Shown here one piece after another: positions 46,438 through 57,850 of a DNA stretch of 64,000 nt. The translations under genes and the position numbers were made by a program. Positions within the stretch are counted from its first letter, which is position 1. The number at the start of each line of letters is the position of its first letter. The DNA lies in assembly GCA_023213395.1 (NCBI GenBank), contig CM041465.1:18166001-18230000 (forward strand), in the 5' to 3' direction. The stretch comes from Cycas panzhihuaensis (lineage: Eukaryota; Cycadophyta). Below the pieces are notes generated by a model. That model saw only the letters and a list, made by a program, of their open reading frames with translations. It made no database searches and was not told the origin of the DNA.

Positions 46438-46478
46438 TAAATATGGCATGCTTCAGTTGGGCCTAGGATACATATCCC
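46438..46478 (-). repeat. Stub of the 5' LTR of element G
   Basis: About 40 bases between the PBS and the poly-A end of the LINE. It shares GGCATGCTTC with the corresponding stretch of A in opposite context, so similarity is only partial. The rest of the LTR is displaced beyond the LINE and out of the window. Confidence 0.5.
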
Positions 46479-47126
46479 TTTTTTTTTTTTAATTAGGTTT
46501 AATTAATAGGGGTTTTGGAGGGGCCCCAACCCCTTTACATCATCTTCCAATCAGGCCTCAAAACTACCATGATAAGCCTATGACCTAGCTAATCCCTACC
46601 TCTAATCATACTACATACCCTCCTTTACCATTGACAAGCCTGATGGCTAGCTGAAATCTACTACCTGTCTAAGGCTAACAAACCTGCCTAATATCCAAAC
46701 CATCTAGATCCTTCCAGACTAGATTCAGAATCCCATCAGGAATTGAGTCCTTCCAAAGCTCATACCTTTTAGCCCTAACTCCCTAATTGGCTAGTCCATC
46801 CGCAATCCCATTACCTTCTCTATATGTGTTGATCATCTAGTAATCAACTCTTCCTTTTAGAATCTCCTTCACATCATTTATTCAAGATCAATATCTCCAA
46901 TTTGGATTAGAATCCCCCCCTAATTAACTTTATTATGTTTAATGAGTCACCCTAAAAAATGACCCTACCATAACCTTCCTTCGAGATCAAATCCACCGCT
47001 TTACACATAGATTCCAGCTCAACATGATGATTAGTTTGGGAGCTATAGTAGTCTACAAAAGCCCAAATCACATTTCCTTCTACATTCCTACATACCCACC
47101 TCCCCCCACTTCTCTAGGGTTACCTT
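46479..47126 (-). mobile_element. LINE (L1-like) 3' end with RNase H-like domain and poly-A
   Basis: A run of 12 T at 46479-46490 is the poly-A tail on the minus strand. Upstream in element direction is an RNase H-like (RVT_3-type) region: GNVIWAFVDYYSSQTNHHVE, LESMCKAVDLI, then GDSLNIIKLI. These are the words that follow the zf-RVT region in plant L1 LINEs and related pseudogenes. Stops are present (for example F-TAG before GDS). The segment ends at the TSD of D. It continues at 54784. Confidence 0.8.
47122..47126. repeat. Target site duplication of D (left copy, ACCTT)
   Basis: ACCTT precedes TGAAAAGGG at 47127 and recurs at 54779-54783 after the far LTR end TTTTCA. Confidence 0.9.
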
Positions 47127-47424
47127 TGAAAAGGGTTAATCTCACAAGGTCATTACATTAGTTGATTATTTCTAAAAAGGGTCTTAAGTGAATTTTAAAT
47201 TAGATCACTTAAGTGAAATGCACTTTCATGTGCATTATGTGTAATTTTATTTCACCTAACTCTAATTCTCCATCTCTCAATATAAAAGTAAAAGCTCAAT
47301 GGAGGAGATTCATTCTTACCTCCTCATTTTGTGAGAGCTACTTTCTTTCTCTCAAGTCTCTCTTGCTCCCATGTTTACCTTTGTGTTTAGTGCGTGGAGA
47401 TAAAGGATAGATTCACTCTTTTCA
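47127..47424 (+). repeat. 5' LTR of element D
   Basis: 298 bp, TGAAAAGGG to CTTTTCA. Contains a TATA box at 47281-47288. Partner of 54481-54778. Confidence 0.92.
47281..47288 (+). promoter_or_regulatory. TATA box in the 5' LTR of D
   Basis: TATAAAAG, kept unchanged in the 3' LTR at 54635-54642 within CTCTCAATATAAAAGTAAAAG. Position about 155 bases into the LTR fits the U3/R border of a copia LTR. Inferred core promoter for the element transcript. Confidence 0.6.
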
Positions 47425-47426
47425 TG

Positions 47427-47438
47427 TGGTATCATAGC
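47427..47438 (+). other. Primer-binding site of element D
   Basis: TGGTATCATAGC, two bases after the LTR end; one change from the initiator-Met site TGGTATCAGAGC. Confidence 0.9.
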
Positions 47439-49488
47439 TTGCTTCCTTTATATTCCTCACTTACACTTGCAATGGAGCCATCAATTCCTTCTCCCCCACA
47501 ATCCATGTGGTGAAGGAGATTGTGAAAGTGGATTTAGAAATATTTTCAAGTTATTATGATAGCATATTTTGTATTGTTTTCTTTCCCTTTATCTTTTGCA
47601 GGTTTAGAAGCATAATACAAGGATTTGTAAGGCCCAAGGATTCCAATCCTTTGGTCGCCATTCATGCTATCTCATTCTTTTTTTTCTTTCCCCTCTTTTT
47701 ATCCATTTAACAAAGGGAAATGTTACCGAAATTTTTCCAGCATTTAGAAGAATGATTGTAAGGGTAGGTTTTACCCATTTTTTAAAAAGAATTTCAATCC
47801 ATTTAAAATATCCATTATTGTATGCTCTCACTTTGCCCATATTGGGATCCTAGTAATCAAAAAATGATGGAAATTTCATATGGTATCATGTGTTAATAAG
47901 ATATTAGCAAGCTAAACTTTTTGCAAAAATATAATTTGATTGCTGAACTTCACAGGTCTGCAAAATCTTCTGCAGAGCTCTAATTGGCATGATTCTAATT
48001 GTCAAAGATGAGGCTTTGAGTCTACTTTCCAACATAAAAATTGACACTCAATTTGGATGTCGTATGAGGAAGTTATTGTTATTTTAGTGAACAACAGTTA
48101 TTTTTAGTAAGAATTCTGGAAAAATATATTTTCCTAACTTTGGGAGGCTGCCAAAAACTTTCCAGAACTCATTTGGACTTGATTCCACTTACTAAAGATG
48201 AATCTCTGAGTCTAATTTGCAACACAAAAATTGGCACTCCATTTTAATATCATGGAAGAAAGTTATTGCTGATTTAGTAAAGACTACTTTCTTTTATATT
48301 AACAAAAAAAAATGAAGAAAATTTCTTCCTTCTTTTTATGAGGCTTAAAAGGCCATTATAAAAATGAGAAAAAAAAAAAACACCTGGATCAGAACAATAT
48401 CTGGTGTCTTCACTCACTTATTAGCATTATATTTCAGCACTCTAAAATCACTCAAAGTAAGCACTCTATAGACACTTCAAGTAAGCACTCTAAGCAAGCA
48501 CCCCAAAAGCACTCTAAGCAAGCATTCTATTTTCAATTAAATGTACGTTTGATGCAATTCGATAATCTTTTTACTCTTCCTAAAAGGAATGCATCATGTA
48601 TGCTATTTTCTATCATCTTATACCTATTCACACACCCACGAAGGTTGAGATACCTTGGATAGCAGAATGGCATGCCATAAAGGAGGTGTAGGTTTCATGT
48701 TGGGACTGGACTAAATTGGAATATTGGTGAGGTTTGGTTAGTCATACCATCGTACCTCAATTAGGGATCATCCTGATAACCAACTAAGAAAACTAAAACT
48801 TTAATACAAGATTAAAATATACCCAATCTAATATCTGTCATAGCCATCGGTATGCATTTACCATTCTTTAGAGGAGGTATATAGCTGTTTATTGGTGAAC
48901 TGGGTGAGAATTGGGAGTACTTGGGCTTTGTTGTGACTTGGATTTCATCACCAAGCACAATTGCGAGTATTGCGGGTGAAGGCCAACTTAATTCTACAAG
49001 AAGCCTAAGCATCCCTTCAACAACCTCAACCTCAACTACATGTTGGACACAAGTTAGAAGTTATTGGGTTGATTACACAGCCTATGTTTGAGTTTCAAGT
49101 TATGTAAACCTAATGATGTCAGCTTCTACATTGGCCTACAATCTTGTATATTGATCACTTACTTATTTATAAAAAGTGATCCATAGTGTAATCACAATCA
49201 TAGTGCTTCTTATATTCCTACTGTGCCAGGTTAATATTTTCCATAAGTGTTAGTGGCCAATTTTTATCATAGTGCTTCTCATATTCCTACTGTGTTAAGT
49301 TAATATTTGTCACAAGTGTTGGTGATTTTTCTCTAAGTTGCTCCCTTCATCTTTGAGCAACCATTCTCACTTCTTCTTCCTTCTAATAAACTACTTCATT
49401 ATATTTCCTATTTGTAAATAGTGATTGGTCATTTATTACCATCACTTTTATAGTCCCTTGTTTATTTCTTCCCTTCTAAAATGATACT
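47439..49488 (+). other. Leader of element D
   Basis: 2 kb without coding domains. A cluster of short repeats (AAGCACTCTA/AAGCAAGCA) lies at about 48436-48530. Part of it (48610-49080) is recognisably related to the C leader in opposite orientation. Short ORFs here are chance. Confidence 0.6.
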
Positions 49489-50560
49489 ATATCTTCATAG
49501 TTTAAGCAAAATGTGAACTACATTCTAAAAGGAAAAGAAAATTGGGACATGTGGTTTACTAGTGTCAAAAATGCTATAAAGTATGAAGGTCTATGGAGAG
49601 ATCACTTGCAGCCTACACCATCTGTTGCAACTATAGCTACCTCAACTACTTCTAGAGGAGGTGCTCCAACTTCTCCTACTAAAGTTGCAGTTAAACACTA
49701 ATGGGAACTTGATGATGATAAAATCTGTGCAGGGATATTTCTTGTCACTAATTATTCCCTACATAATCTCATTGATGAAATTGTACATGATACAATATGG
49801 AAAGTTCTTAAAGTTCTTAAGAAGAAGTTTGACACTAAATCAGACTTAGAATTTGTTCACTTAGTGCTGAAGATGAACAAATTGAAAATGCAGAAAGGAC
49901 ACACAAGTGAGACAATCAATCTCCTTCATCCAATCAAGTAAGCCATTGATAAAGATTTTAAAACTCAATGTATTACATGGGCTTTCTTGATTCAGTTATG
50001 TCTCCATATCCTAGATTACAAAAATCTATTGGGAAGTCTTTAATCTAGTGGCAGTTTGAAGACCCTAAACTTTGAGGATCTTACTGATAAGTTCATTAAA
50101 TTTGATAAGACCTTTGATACCAACTTTGCCACTATATCAGATCTAGTTGATGCTACTTTTGAAGTGGAAGAAGATCTTTTTTATACCAAAAATCAAGGTC
50201 AATACTCTCATAGAGGTGGTAATTCCTATGGAAGAGGAAGAGGTAGACAACAAGGATAATGTCCTCTTAGTCAACAAGCTCCTCAACTCCAACAAAAATA
50301 GTCTCAAGGCCAAGGCCAAAATAATCAACCTGGACCTAGATCCAATAATCAGAGACATCCAACCAGCCCAATACTTAGACTGGAAATCAAACAATTATGT
50401 GCTAAAGGTGTAATAGAAAAGGACATTATGTCAAAAATTGTAAAACTGCCACAAAAAAACTACCAAGCTATCAATAGTACTATGGTGCACATAATGTTGA
50501 TAATACTTCTTTTGAAGATACTTTTGGTGGAACGCAATTTTCTCATGCATACCTTCAAAT
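49489..50560 (+). pseudogene. gag of element D
   Basis: The start codon is now ATA at 49489 (ATG in C), followed by S-S-TAG where C has SSQ. Then FKQNVNYILKGKENWDMW and KYEGLWRDHL. Later LDYKNLLGSLQSSGSLKTLN-like words, KFIKFDKTFDTNFATISD, and an Arg/Gly-rich stretch. The zinc knuckle region follows, with CAKGVIEKDIM-like remnants near 50410. Packages element RNA; here disabled by loss of start and several stops. Confidence 0.85.
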
Positions 50561-51120
50561 AATTGGGACCACTTTATGAAATGTTGTTGATAGATCCATT
50601 AAGTATATTGAGACTCATTATGGTTATGCTTATTCACTTTTGCCTTCATCACTTGGAGTTGTAAATAATGCCACCTTAAATACTTCATCGTGGATCATGG
50701 ATACTGGAGCAACATAACACATGACTTGTCATCGCTAGTTCTTTCAAGATTTTGACTCTGAAGTTCATGGTGTTGTACACATGGCTAAAAAATCATCTCA
50801 TCCAATCGAAGGACTTGGAACTGTTTGCCTGAAACTCCCAAGCCTTCTAGATTTTACACTTGTTGATGTTTTATATATTCCTACTCTGAGGTAGAATCTG
50901 CTTTCCCTATCCACCCTTGTCTCTTATGGATTTGATATGAGTGTAACTGTGAACAATCAAACTCTCTATGTCATTCACCCTCCTTCAAATGCTGTGGTTA
51001 TGACTGGAATTCTTAATGGTAAACTTTTTTGCCTAACTAGCTTACCATCCTCTGAAGCCAATTATGTTGATGCTGACTCTACTTTTACCACAACCTTAAC
51101 TCCTCAAAAGTTATCCCAAG
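50560..51120 (+). pseudogene. Protease of element D
   Basis: SWIMDTGAT followed by TAA then HMTC at 50693-50733: the D-T-G active site is intact, but the next Gln codon is a stop. Then the LLDFTLVDVLYIPTLR segment and the 64-residue frame at 50937-51131 that leads to integrase (MSVTVNNQTLYVIHPPSNAV). Confidence 0.8.
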
Positions 51121-52020
51121 CAGCCCTATGACATGCTCGTATGGGCCATATCAAAATTGATCATTTAAGAGAACTACAAGCCACTCTTCCTGGTTTTCCT
51201 AGGCTCTCCTCTAAGCCCTTTAAATGTGAAGCATGTATTATTATCAAATCTCAAAGACAACCCTTTCCTCATAGTCAGTAGAAATCTAGCCAACCTTTAT
51301 AGCTTGTACACTCAGATATATGCGGTCCTATGCCCATCCCTTCTCTCAAATAGAAGTGGTACTATATTACTTTTATTGATGATTTTACCAAGGAAGTATG
51401 GGTTGCTTTTCTTGCAAAGAAAGATGAAGCTTTCTCTATGTTTCAAGCTTTCAAGGCCCGCGTGGAAAATGAATATGGATTCAAGATCAAAATACTTAGA
51501 ACTAACAATGGTGATGAGTACACATCCAATGAGTTTGAATCGTATATATGTCAACATGGAATCAAACATTAGACTATTCTTACAGGTATACCCTAACAAA
51601 ATGGAGTTGTCAAGCACATGAACAGGACCATCATGAATATGGCTCATGCTATGCTGGTATATAAGAATGTCCCTATCTATCTTTGGGATAAGGCTATCTA
51701 AACTGTCATGTATTGAATCAATGCTGTTAGTCCCTCCAAGCTCAACCCCTCTCCATATGAAATGTGGTATAGACAAATCCCCTCTATCTCCCACTTCAGA
51801 ATTTTTGGCTCTACTTGTTATGCTCACATTTTGGAGGAACATAGAAATAAGCTCCAAGATAGAGCCATCAAAGGCATCTTTGTCAAATACCTTATGGACA
51901 AAAAGGGATAAAAGGTTTTCATATCTTCACAGTGCAAAATCATCATCACTAGAGATGTTGTCTTTGCGAAGACTGAAGATCAATTACTTAGACTTGAATA
52001 CAAGATGTCTTCATACTGAT
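51121..52020 (+). pseudogene. Integrase of element D
   Basis: HARMGHIKIDHLREL and FKCEACIIIKSQRQPFPHSQ (HHCC part), LVHSDICGPMPIPSLK (first Asp), ITFIDDFTKEVWVAFLAKKD, then ILRTNNGDEYTSNEFESYIC and GVVKHMNRTIMNMAHAM. The second catalytic Asp is Asn (AAC at 51504-51506) and the catalytic Glu is Lys (AAG at 51612-51614). Both fit G-to-A changes. Several TAG/TAA stops. Catalytically dead. Confidence 0.88.
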
Positions 52021-52400
52021 TTAATGATGCTATTGAATTTGATGTCTAGATTATAAAATTTAGAGGGGAAGATGCTCAACAGTTGCTTAAAATCTTAGAA
52101 TCTGACAATAGAGCCTCATAGGATACAAGTTGTGACTCCTAGCTAATGTGTATACATCCAACACCATCATTTGTGAACAACCAAGTTAACAAAGGCAAAG
52201 ACATAGCAGAAGGATCATCTTCTCCAATATCTGTGGCCAGCCCATCTTCTCCAGCATCATCAACTTCCTCTATGCTAAATATTTCATATGATACTTTTCA
52301 GGATCAAAACAAAGACCAAGAGGCTGTGGAAATGAAAACCTCATTCCTAACTCAAGGTTTTCATAAAGCCTACCAACTACACAAGGATATGTGACTAGAT
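52021..52400 (+). pseudogene. Integrase-RT linker of element D
   Basis: A low-complexity Ser/Pro-rich linker (SSPISVASPSSPASSTSSML) like that of C at 12172-12588. An 82-residue open frame at 52146-52394. No domain. Confidence 0.6.
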
Positions 52401-53240
52401 GAGGTAGTTAAAACTGACACTAGAAGTTCCCATAGAGCAAGGATGCATGAATCATTTTCTATTGAGCTTGAACCAACAGAACTACACCTTGCTCTTAATG
52501 AAGAGCCCCTAACATACTAAGAAGCTATAAATCATACAGCTTGGAGAAATGCCATGAATGAAGAGTACCAATCTCTTATCAAGAATGGTACATAGGAGCT
52601 TGTTGATCTACCACTTAAAAGAAAGGTAGTTCAAAATAAATGGGTGTTCAAAAATAAGTATAGATCAGATGGCACCCTAGAAAAACATAAGGCGAGGTTG
52701 GTAGCAAAAGGATTCATGCAAAGGGAAGGCATCGACCACACTAAAATCTTTGCTCCTACAACTAAGTGGTCTACAATCAGAACTCTTATAGCCTTGGCTA
52801 CTCAATAGTGTTGGAAAATCCACCAACTTGATGTTAAGATCACATTTCTTAATGGGGACCTTAAAGCAAAAATTTACATGGCTCAGCCAGAAGGATACAA
52901 GATTGTCATTCAGGAGCATAAGGTTTTCAGGCTCAAAAAATCCTTGTACAGCCTAAAGCAAGCCCCTCATGCTTGGTTTACTAAGTTGTCAAAAAGAATG
53001 AGGCAACTTGGATATGAGGTTTGTGACTATCAAGATATTGATGTAACATTATTCATCAAGTGCCAAAATGATAAATTCACTTACCTCTTAATCTTTGTGG
53101 ATGACATGCTAATAATAGAGAATAGTGAATAGGTAATCAACTAGCTAAAGAAGGACCTTGCTAAAACTTTTAAATTGTCTAACCTTAGTTTGATGAAATA
53201 TTACTTAGAAATTGAAGTAACTCAAAAGAATGGCAAAATC
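52400..53240 (+). pseudogene. Reverse transcriptase of element D
   Basis: AINHTAWRNAMNEEYQSLIK, WVFKNKYRSDGTLEKHKARL, VAKGFMQREGIDHTKIFAPT, then FLNGDLKAKIYMAQPEGYKI, SLYSLKQAPHAWFTKLSKRM and the catalytic box LLIFVDDMLIIE near 53090. FVDD is shared with C. Stops include TAG for TGG (LIKNGT-stop-ELVDL, near 52595) and TAG for CAG near 52806. Confidence 0.88.
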
Positions 53241-54011
53241 TTTCTCTCCCAAGAAAAATATATCAACGATCTTCTGACAAAGTTTCAGTTGGAAGGTGCT
53301 CGACTAATGGATACACCTATGGAGCCTAATATTAAACTCCAAGCTGATGGTGACATTAAGGAGGCAGACACAACACTCTATAGACAACTTGTAGGTAGTC
53401 TCATCTATACTACCAACATAAGACCAGATATTGCATACTCTGTTGGAATTCTTGCAAGATTCATGACAAATCCTAAGTAGAATCATTGGCAAGCTGTAAT
53501 ATAAGTGTTGAGGTACCTAAAGACGAATAACAAATATGGTCTATTGTACAAACCCAATATAGAATTTAAACTTTATGCATATATAGATTCAGACTTTACT
53601 GGAGATAAAGACATAGGAAGATCTACGTCTGGGTACGTAACATTTCTTAGAACAACACCAATATCATGGAGATCCAGATGGTAGAAGATAGTTGCAGACT
53701 CAACCACTGAAACTGAGTATATTATTGCTTCTAAGACAAGCAAGAAGGTGATATGGCTTAGAAAATTGTTGAATACATTAAATTCCACCCAAAGAAGTTA
53801 TACTAGCTTACATGTAGATAATTAATCTATAATCTAGATGGCTAAAAATCTTGTATTTCATGATCATACCAAACATATAAGTATAAAAGTCCATAAGATT
53901 ATAGAACTAGTTCATGATGGCACAATTCAACTAGAGTACTGCCCCATAGCAGATCAAGTGGTTGATATCTTCACCAAACCACTGAAAAGGGTGAAGTTTG
54001 AACAGTTCTAA
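53240..54011 (+). pseudogene. RNase H of element D
   Basis: LYRQLVGSLIYTTNIRPDIA, YLKTNNKYGLLYKPN, DKDIGRSTSGYVTFLR-like words, TETEYIIASKTSKKVIWLRK (Glu box, better kept than in C), LHVDN, and the terminal QVVDIFTKPLKRVKFEQF followed by TAA at 54009-54011. Several TAG stops. It gives the natural C-terminus missing in C. Confidence 0.87.
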
Positions 54012-54075
54012 AAGTAACTCAGCCTTAGGGCCTCCATCTCTGGCTGATTAAAGGAGATGACAATAGGACCATCAT

Positions 54076-54180
54076 ACTCTATCTCATTTGTGAAAACCCC
54101 TTGTGGGCACGGAAGGACAAGAGTAAGTCTCTGCTCTATCCCATTCATGAAAACCCCTTGTGTGCATGAAAGGATAAGTG
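54076..54180 (+). repeat. Duplicated 3' noncoding unit of element D
   Basis: Two imperfect copies, each with TGAAAACCCCTTGTG followed by a short purine-rich tail (GGCACGGAAGGACAAG and TGCATGAAAGGATAAG), about 60 bases apart. The same pair exists in C near 10294-10388. Confidence 0.7.
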
Positions 54181-54470
54181 TTATATCATTTTCATAAATC
54201 AAAACCTATGAAAACCTGAAAGGGCATGGGGGATGACCAAATGGTATATGGAGACTTAGTAGATTTTAGCTACAAAATTTATTGTACTAATTGGTTATCT
54301 AGCTTTATTTAAAGAGTCGCCTGAGCTAGGTTAGTAGATTAGAAAATTTGTAGGTTTTCTTCCCCATGAGGGTTTCCCATAAAAGTGTCATAGTAGTTTG
54401 CTTTGTAAGAGGCTCAAATGAAGACCTCATAGGATAGAATAAAATAGGATGAAATGACCTTCTACCATTA

Positions 54471-54480
54471 AGGGGAAGAT
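54471..54480 (+). other. Polypurine tract of element D
   Basis: AGGGGAAGAT directly before the 3' LTR start TGAAAAAGG. Confidence 0.8.
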
Positions 54481-54778
54481 TGAAAAAGGTTAATGTCACA
54501 AGGTCATTATATTAGTTGATTATTTCTAAAAAGGGTCTTAAGTGAACTTTAAGTTAAATCACTTAAGTAAAATGCACTTTCATGTGCATTATGTGTAATT
54601 TCATTTCACCTAACTCTAGTGCTCCCTCTCTCAATATAAAAGTAAAAGCTCAATGGAGGAGATTCATTCTTACCTCCCTATTTTGTGAGAGCTACTTTCT
54701 TTCTCTCAAGTCTCTCTTGCTCCTATATTTGCCTTTCTGTTTAGTACATGGAGATGAAGGATAGATCCACTCTTTTCA
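54481..54778 (+). repeat. 3' LTR of element D
   Basis: 298 bp, with TATA box TATAAAAG at 54635-54642. Followed by TSD ACCTT. Confidence 0.92.
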
Positions 54779-54783
54779 ACCTT

Positions 54784-56207
54784 TTGTAGCTCCATCAAAA
54801 TTGACTTTCACCTAACTTATAGGTAGGGGGATCTATTTACATTTCCTAGTTGATATTAGTTTAAACTTAAAGTTGATCCCCATTTTTCCAAAATCCTTCT
54901 TTCCTTAGGAAAGTATAGATTATCCTCTTCCTCCTTCAAATTCTCTTTTAGGGCCCTAAATATAATCTTAAAGAGTTTAAATTCATCCATATGCTTATCT
55001 TGAAAGATTCTTCTATTTCTTTCTTTCCATAAATTCCATATCATCACTAGAACAAAAGTGATCCAGATGGTCTTTAGAACTCTGCATCTAAAAGGATAGG
55101 TCCAAGAAATAGTTAGATCCCATACTAATCCTAGAAGTACCCACACCACCCCAAGGGCATTCTATAATAGCTTTCAAATCTCCCTAGAATAGGTGTAATG
55201 AAGCATAATATGATTGAGTTATTCCTCCTCCTCCCTACACAGAATACACCTACTCACCATAATGAACCCTCTTTTCCTAAGGTTGTCTATTATTAAAATT
55301 TTATTTTTTAGGCACAACCACTAGAGAATAGCAACCTTGGTGATTAATCCCAAGTTCCAAGCATTCCCAAGCACTTTATTATCACTAAGGCTTCTCTTAG
55401 AGAGCATAGATAGATAACCCATCTTCACTGAATAGTCTCTAGAGGGAACCTTAGGCTATACCATTACATCTTCCTTGGGAAATTTGGAAATATAAATTTT
55501 AGCAAGCTCAGATCTTAAAAGGGGGATATGATCCCTACCCACGGAAGGGGGGAGGTCCTCAAAGCTTCTCTATTTCTTTACATGACCATGATTTTCTAAA
55601 TAATCTTTAACCTTCCTACCATAGACCCTCTCACAAATATTCTAGAGCATGCCTAAGGAAGTTATTTCCTTTAGCTAAGGTCTACTATGCCAAACATCCT
55701 CCTAGAAGTTGATTCTCTCTCCATTGCCCAAGTTCCACTTGGCACCTCCTGTAAGCATCTTCCTCACAAATATGAGACTTCTCCATATCTTAGAACTATC
55801 TTTCCCTGAGAGATCATCCATTAAGTACTGTCTATGCCTGGGATATTTTTTAGTAATAATTCTACACCAAAATTTATTATCCCTCTTAACCAGGCTCCAT
55901 CCAAGTTTCACCAATAGAACCCTATTAAAACAAGTTATATCTTTTATGTTGAGACCCCTTACTCACTTAGGAAGGTAGACTTTCTCCCAAGCAATAAGGT
56001 GAATCCTGTCCCTATCCTCCAAACCTGACCATAGCAACCTCCTTTGAACAGACTTAAGGTCACTAATGATCTTGGAAGGATATCTGAATATGGATATCAT
56101 ATATGTGGGAATACTTTGGAGGGAAGCAGTTAACAACTATAGTTTACCAGCTTGACTCAATAAGGCCCCTTTCCACCCTGTCAACTTCCTTTAAAAATGG
56201 TGTATAA
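54784..56207 (-). pseudogene. LINE: C-terminal RT and zf-RVT region, split by D
   Basis: Minus-strand reading: LQSIPTYMISIFRYPSKIIS, QRRLLWSGLEDRDRIHLIAW, NIKDITCFNRVLLVKLGWSL and WCRIITKKYPRHRQYLMDDL (C-terminal part of L1-type ORF2 after the RT). Then the zf-RVT region with CILCREEEE, LNHIMLHYTYSREI and IWNLWKERNRRIFQ near 55030. Ends at the TSD of D and continues at 47126-46479. The RT palm lies further upstream, beyond E and outside the window. Several stops. Confidence 0.85.
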
Positions 56208-56881
56208 TGTTGAGAAGATAAGGTCCTAATAACCTGAAACTGCCACCAAGATCTAAATTATTTTGCAACTAGTTACAGGAATCAAAACTAAAATTTAACA
56301 TGCAAGTTCTTAAACTAGAGATAATACAATAAAATAAATAAGAAATCTAAACATCACATATACATCTGATAAAATATGGTAAAACCCTAGCAGTGTGCTA
56401 GGGAAACATCCACACAAGAAAGGTATCAATCTTTATTATCAAAGAATGGAGAAATGTATATAATTTATAATAGAATACTTACAGTAATAACAACCAGCCG
56501 CCTAACTCCTCACAGTACATCTAATCCATCGAACACTCTTAACATAATAAAAAAACACCCTAAATCAGGCTACATGAGAGAGTCATACAAGGCACAAATC
56601 TCAACCGTAGAATCTAGGGTATTTTGAGAGAACAAGACTTATTCTCTTTACAATTTAGTATGCTTTTCAGTGCTATTTTTTGGGTTAGGGGCTATCGCCC
56701 CTGAACCCTCTCTTTGCAGGGGGCATTCCAAAGCCCCCCCCCCCCCCCCCTGCCTGCACCACCCCAGCCAAGGTGGGCTTTTGCTCCCCTTGGAACCCCC
56801 CGAGGAAGTTTAGGGGAGAAACCGCACTACTAACCTCTCAAAATTTTAGCCTCTAAAACATTATTGTCACATTATCTAACA
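56208..56881 (-). repeat. 3' LTR of element E
   Basis: 674 bp, TGTTGAGAAG to TATCTAACA on the plus strand. It holds a GC-rich block (56685-56815) with a run of 17 C at 56734-56750 inside otherwise AT-rich sequence. It matches 60479-61055 with clear divergence. Confidence 0.85.
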
Positions 56882-56895
56882 ATCTCCTTCTTGAC
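56882..56895 (-). other. Polypurine tract of element E
   Basis: The minus strand reads GTCAAGAAGGAGAT directly before the LTR start TGTTAGATAA. Confidence 0.65.
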
Positions 56896-57189
56896 AATAA
56901 TTTACCTGATACCTTTCTTGGACCATTCATCACCTTTTTTGCAAGACATAAGAAGTCAAACACCATTTGAACTTCTCTAATAGTACTAATTTTGTGAACA
57001 TATCAACATAATTCTATTTTGTGTTAACCTTCTCAAGTGCCACTCCACCTACTTCCATAACCTATTTAACAAAATGGTACTTAAGAGTAATATGCTTTGT
57101 CCTACTATAATAAGCTAGATTCTTTGCTAAGTAAATGGAACTTTGACTTTCACAAAATACCTTTACTTTTTCCTGTTTCCTTCTAAGCT

Positions 57190-57850
57190 CAACCAATAGA
57201 CCTTGTAACCATATTGCTTCTTTACAAGCACGTGCTATAGTAACATATTCAGCTCCTGTAGTCGATAATGTAATTGTGCTCTATAATTTTGACATCCAAC
57301 TAACTGGACCATTTGTAAGAGTGAATACATAACTTGAAGCAGACCTTCTCTTATCTAAATCTCCTATAAAGTCTGAATCAACATATCGACAAACTTGATT
57401 ATCCGTACCTCTAAAGGTGATACAATAGTCACTTGTGCCTCTTAAATACTAAAGTACCTATTTCACTACTGCCCAATGTTCCTTTCCGAGATTTTCCATA
57501 AACCTGCTAACTGCACTAACTGCATGTGAAATGTCAGGTCTTGTACATACCATGGCATACATCAAACTTCCTACTACACTGGCATAGGGTACACAAGACA
57601 CATAATCTTTTTCTTCTTTATTACTATGACTCATACTAGAAGAAAGCTTGAAATGGGAAGCCAACGGGATACTCACTGATTTCACATTTGCTATACCAAA
57701 CCTGGTTAGTACCTTCTCCATATATTTCTACTGTGATAACTATAACTTACCATTTTTCCTGTCTCTATGTATCTCCATACCTAAGATTTATTTTGTAGCT
57801 CCTAGATCTTTCATATCAAAAGTCCTATCCAATTGAGCCTTTAACTTATT
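57190..57850 (-). pseudogene. RNase H part of element E
   Basis: Minus-strand frame 57721-57458: MEKVLTRFGIANVKSVSIPL, YASVVGSLMYAMVCTRPDIS, HAVSAVSRFMENLGKEHWAV, the RT/RNase H border of copia. Downstream words (SYVFTLTNGPVSWMSKLQ-like near 57290 and EYVTIARACKEAIWLQGLLV near 57220) follow. Stops are present. Confidence 0.8.

Larger units (their letters stand above)
47127..54778 (+). mobile_element. Element D: complete Ty1/copia retrotransposon, same family as C
   Basis: LTRs 47127-47424 and 54481-54778 (298 bp each) differ at about 21 positions by my count, roughly 93% identical. TSD ACCTT. Order: LTR, PBS, 2 kb leader, gag, protease, integrase, RT, RNase H, PPT, LTR. Coding sequence parallels C in the opposite orientation. 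It is older than C by LTR divergence, if rates are equal. Many in-frame stops, mainly CAG, CAA and TGG changed to TAG or TAA. Inserted in the LINE. Confidence 0.93.

Noticed and set aside
46479-46490. T run as an RNA polymerase III terminator or SINE tail
   Set aside because: The adjoining minus-strand sequence codes for a LINE RNase H-like domain, so it is the LINE poly-A.
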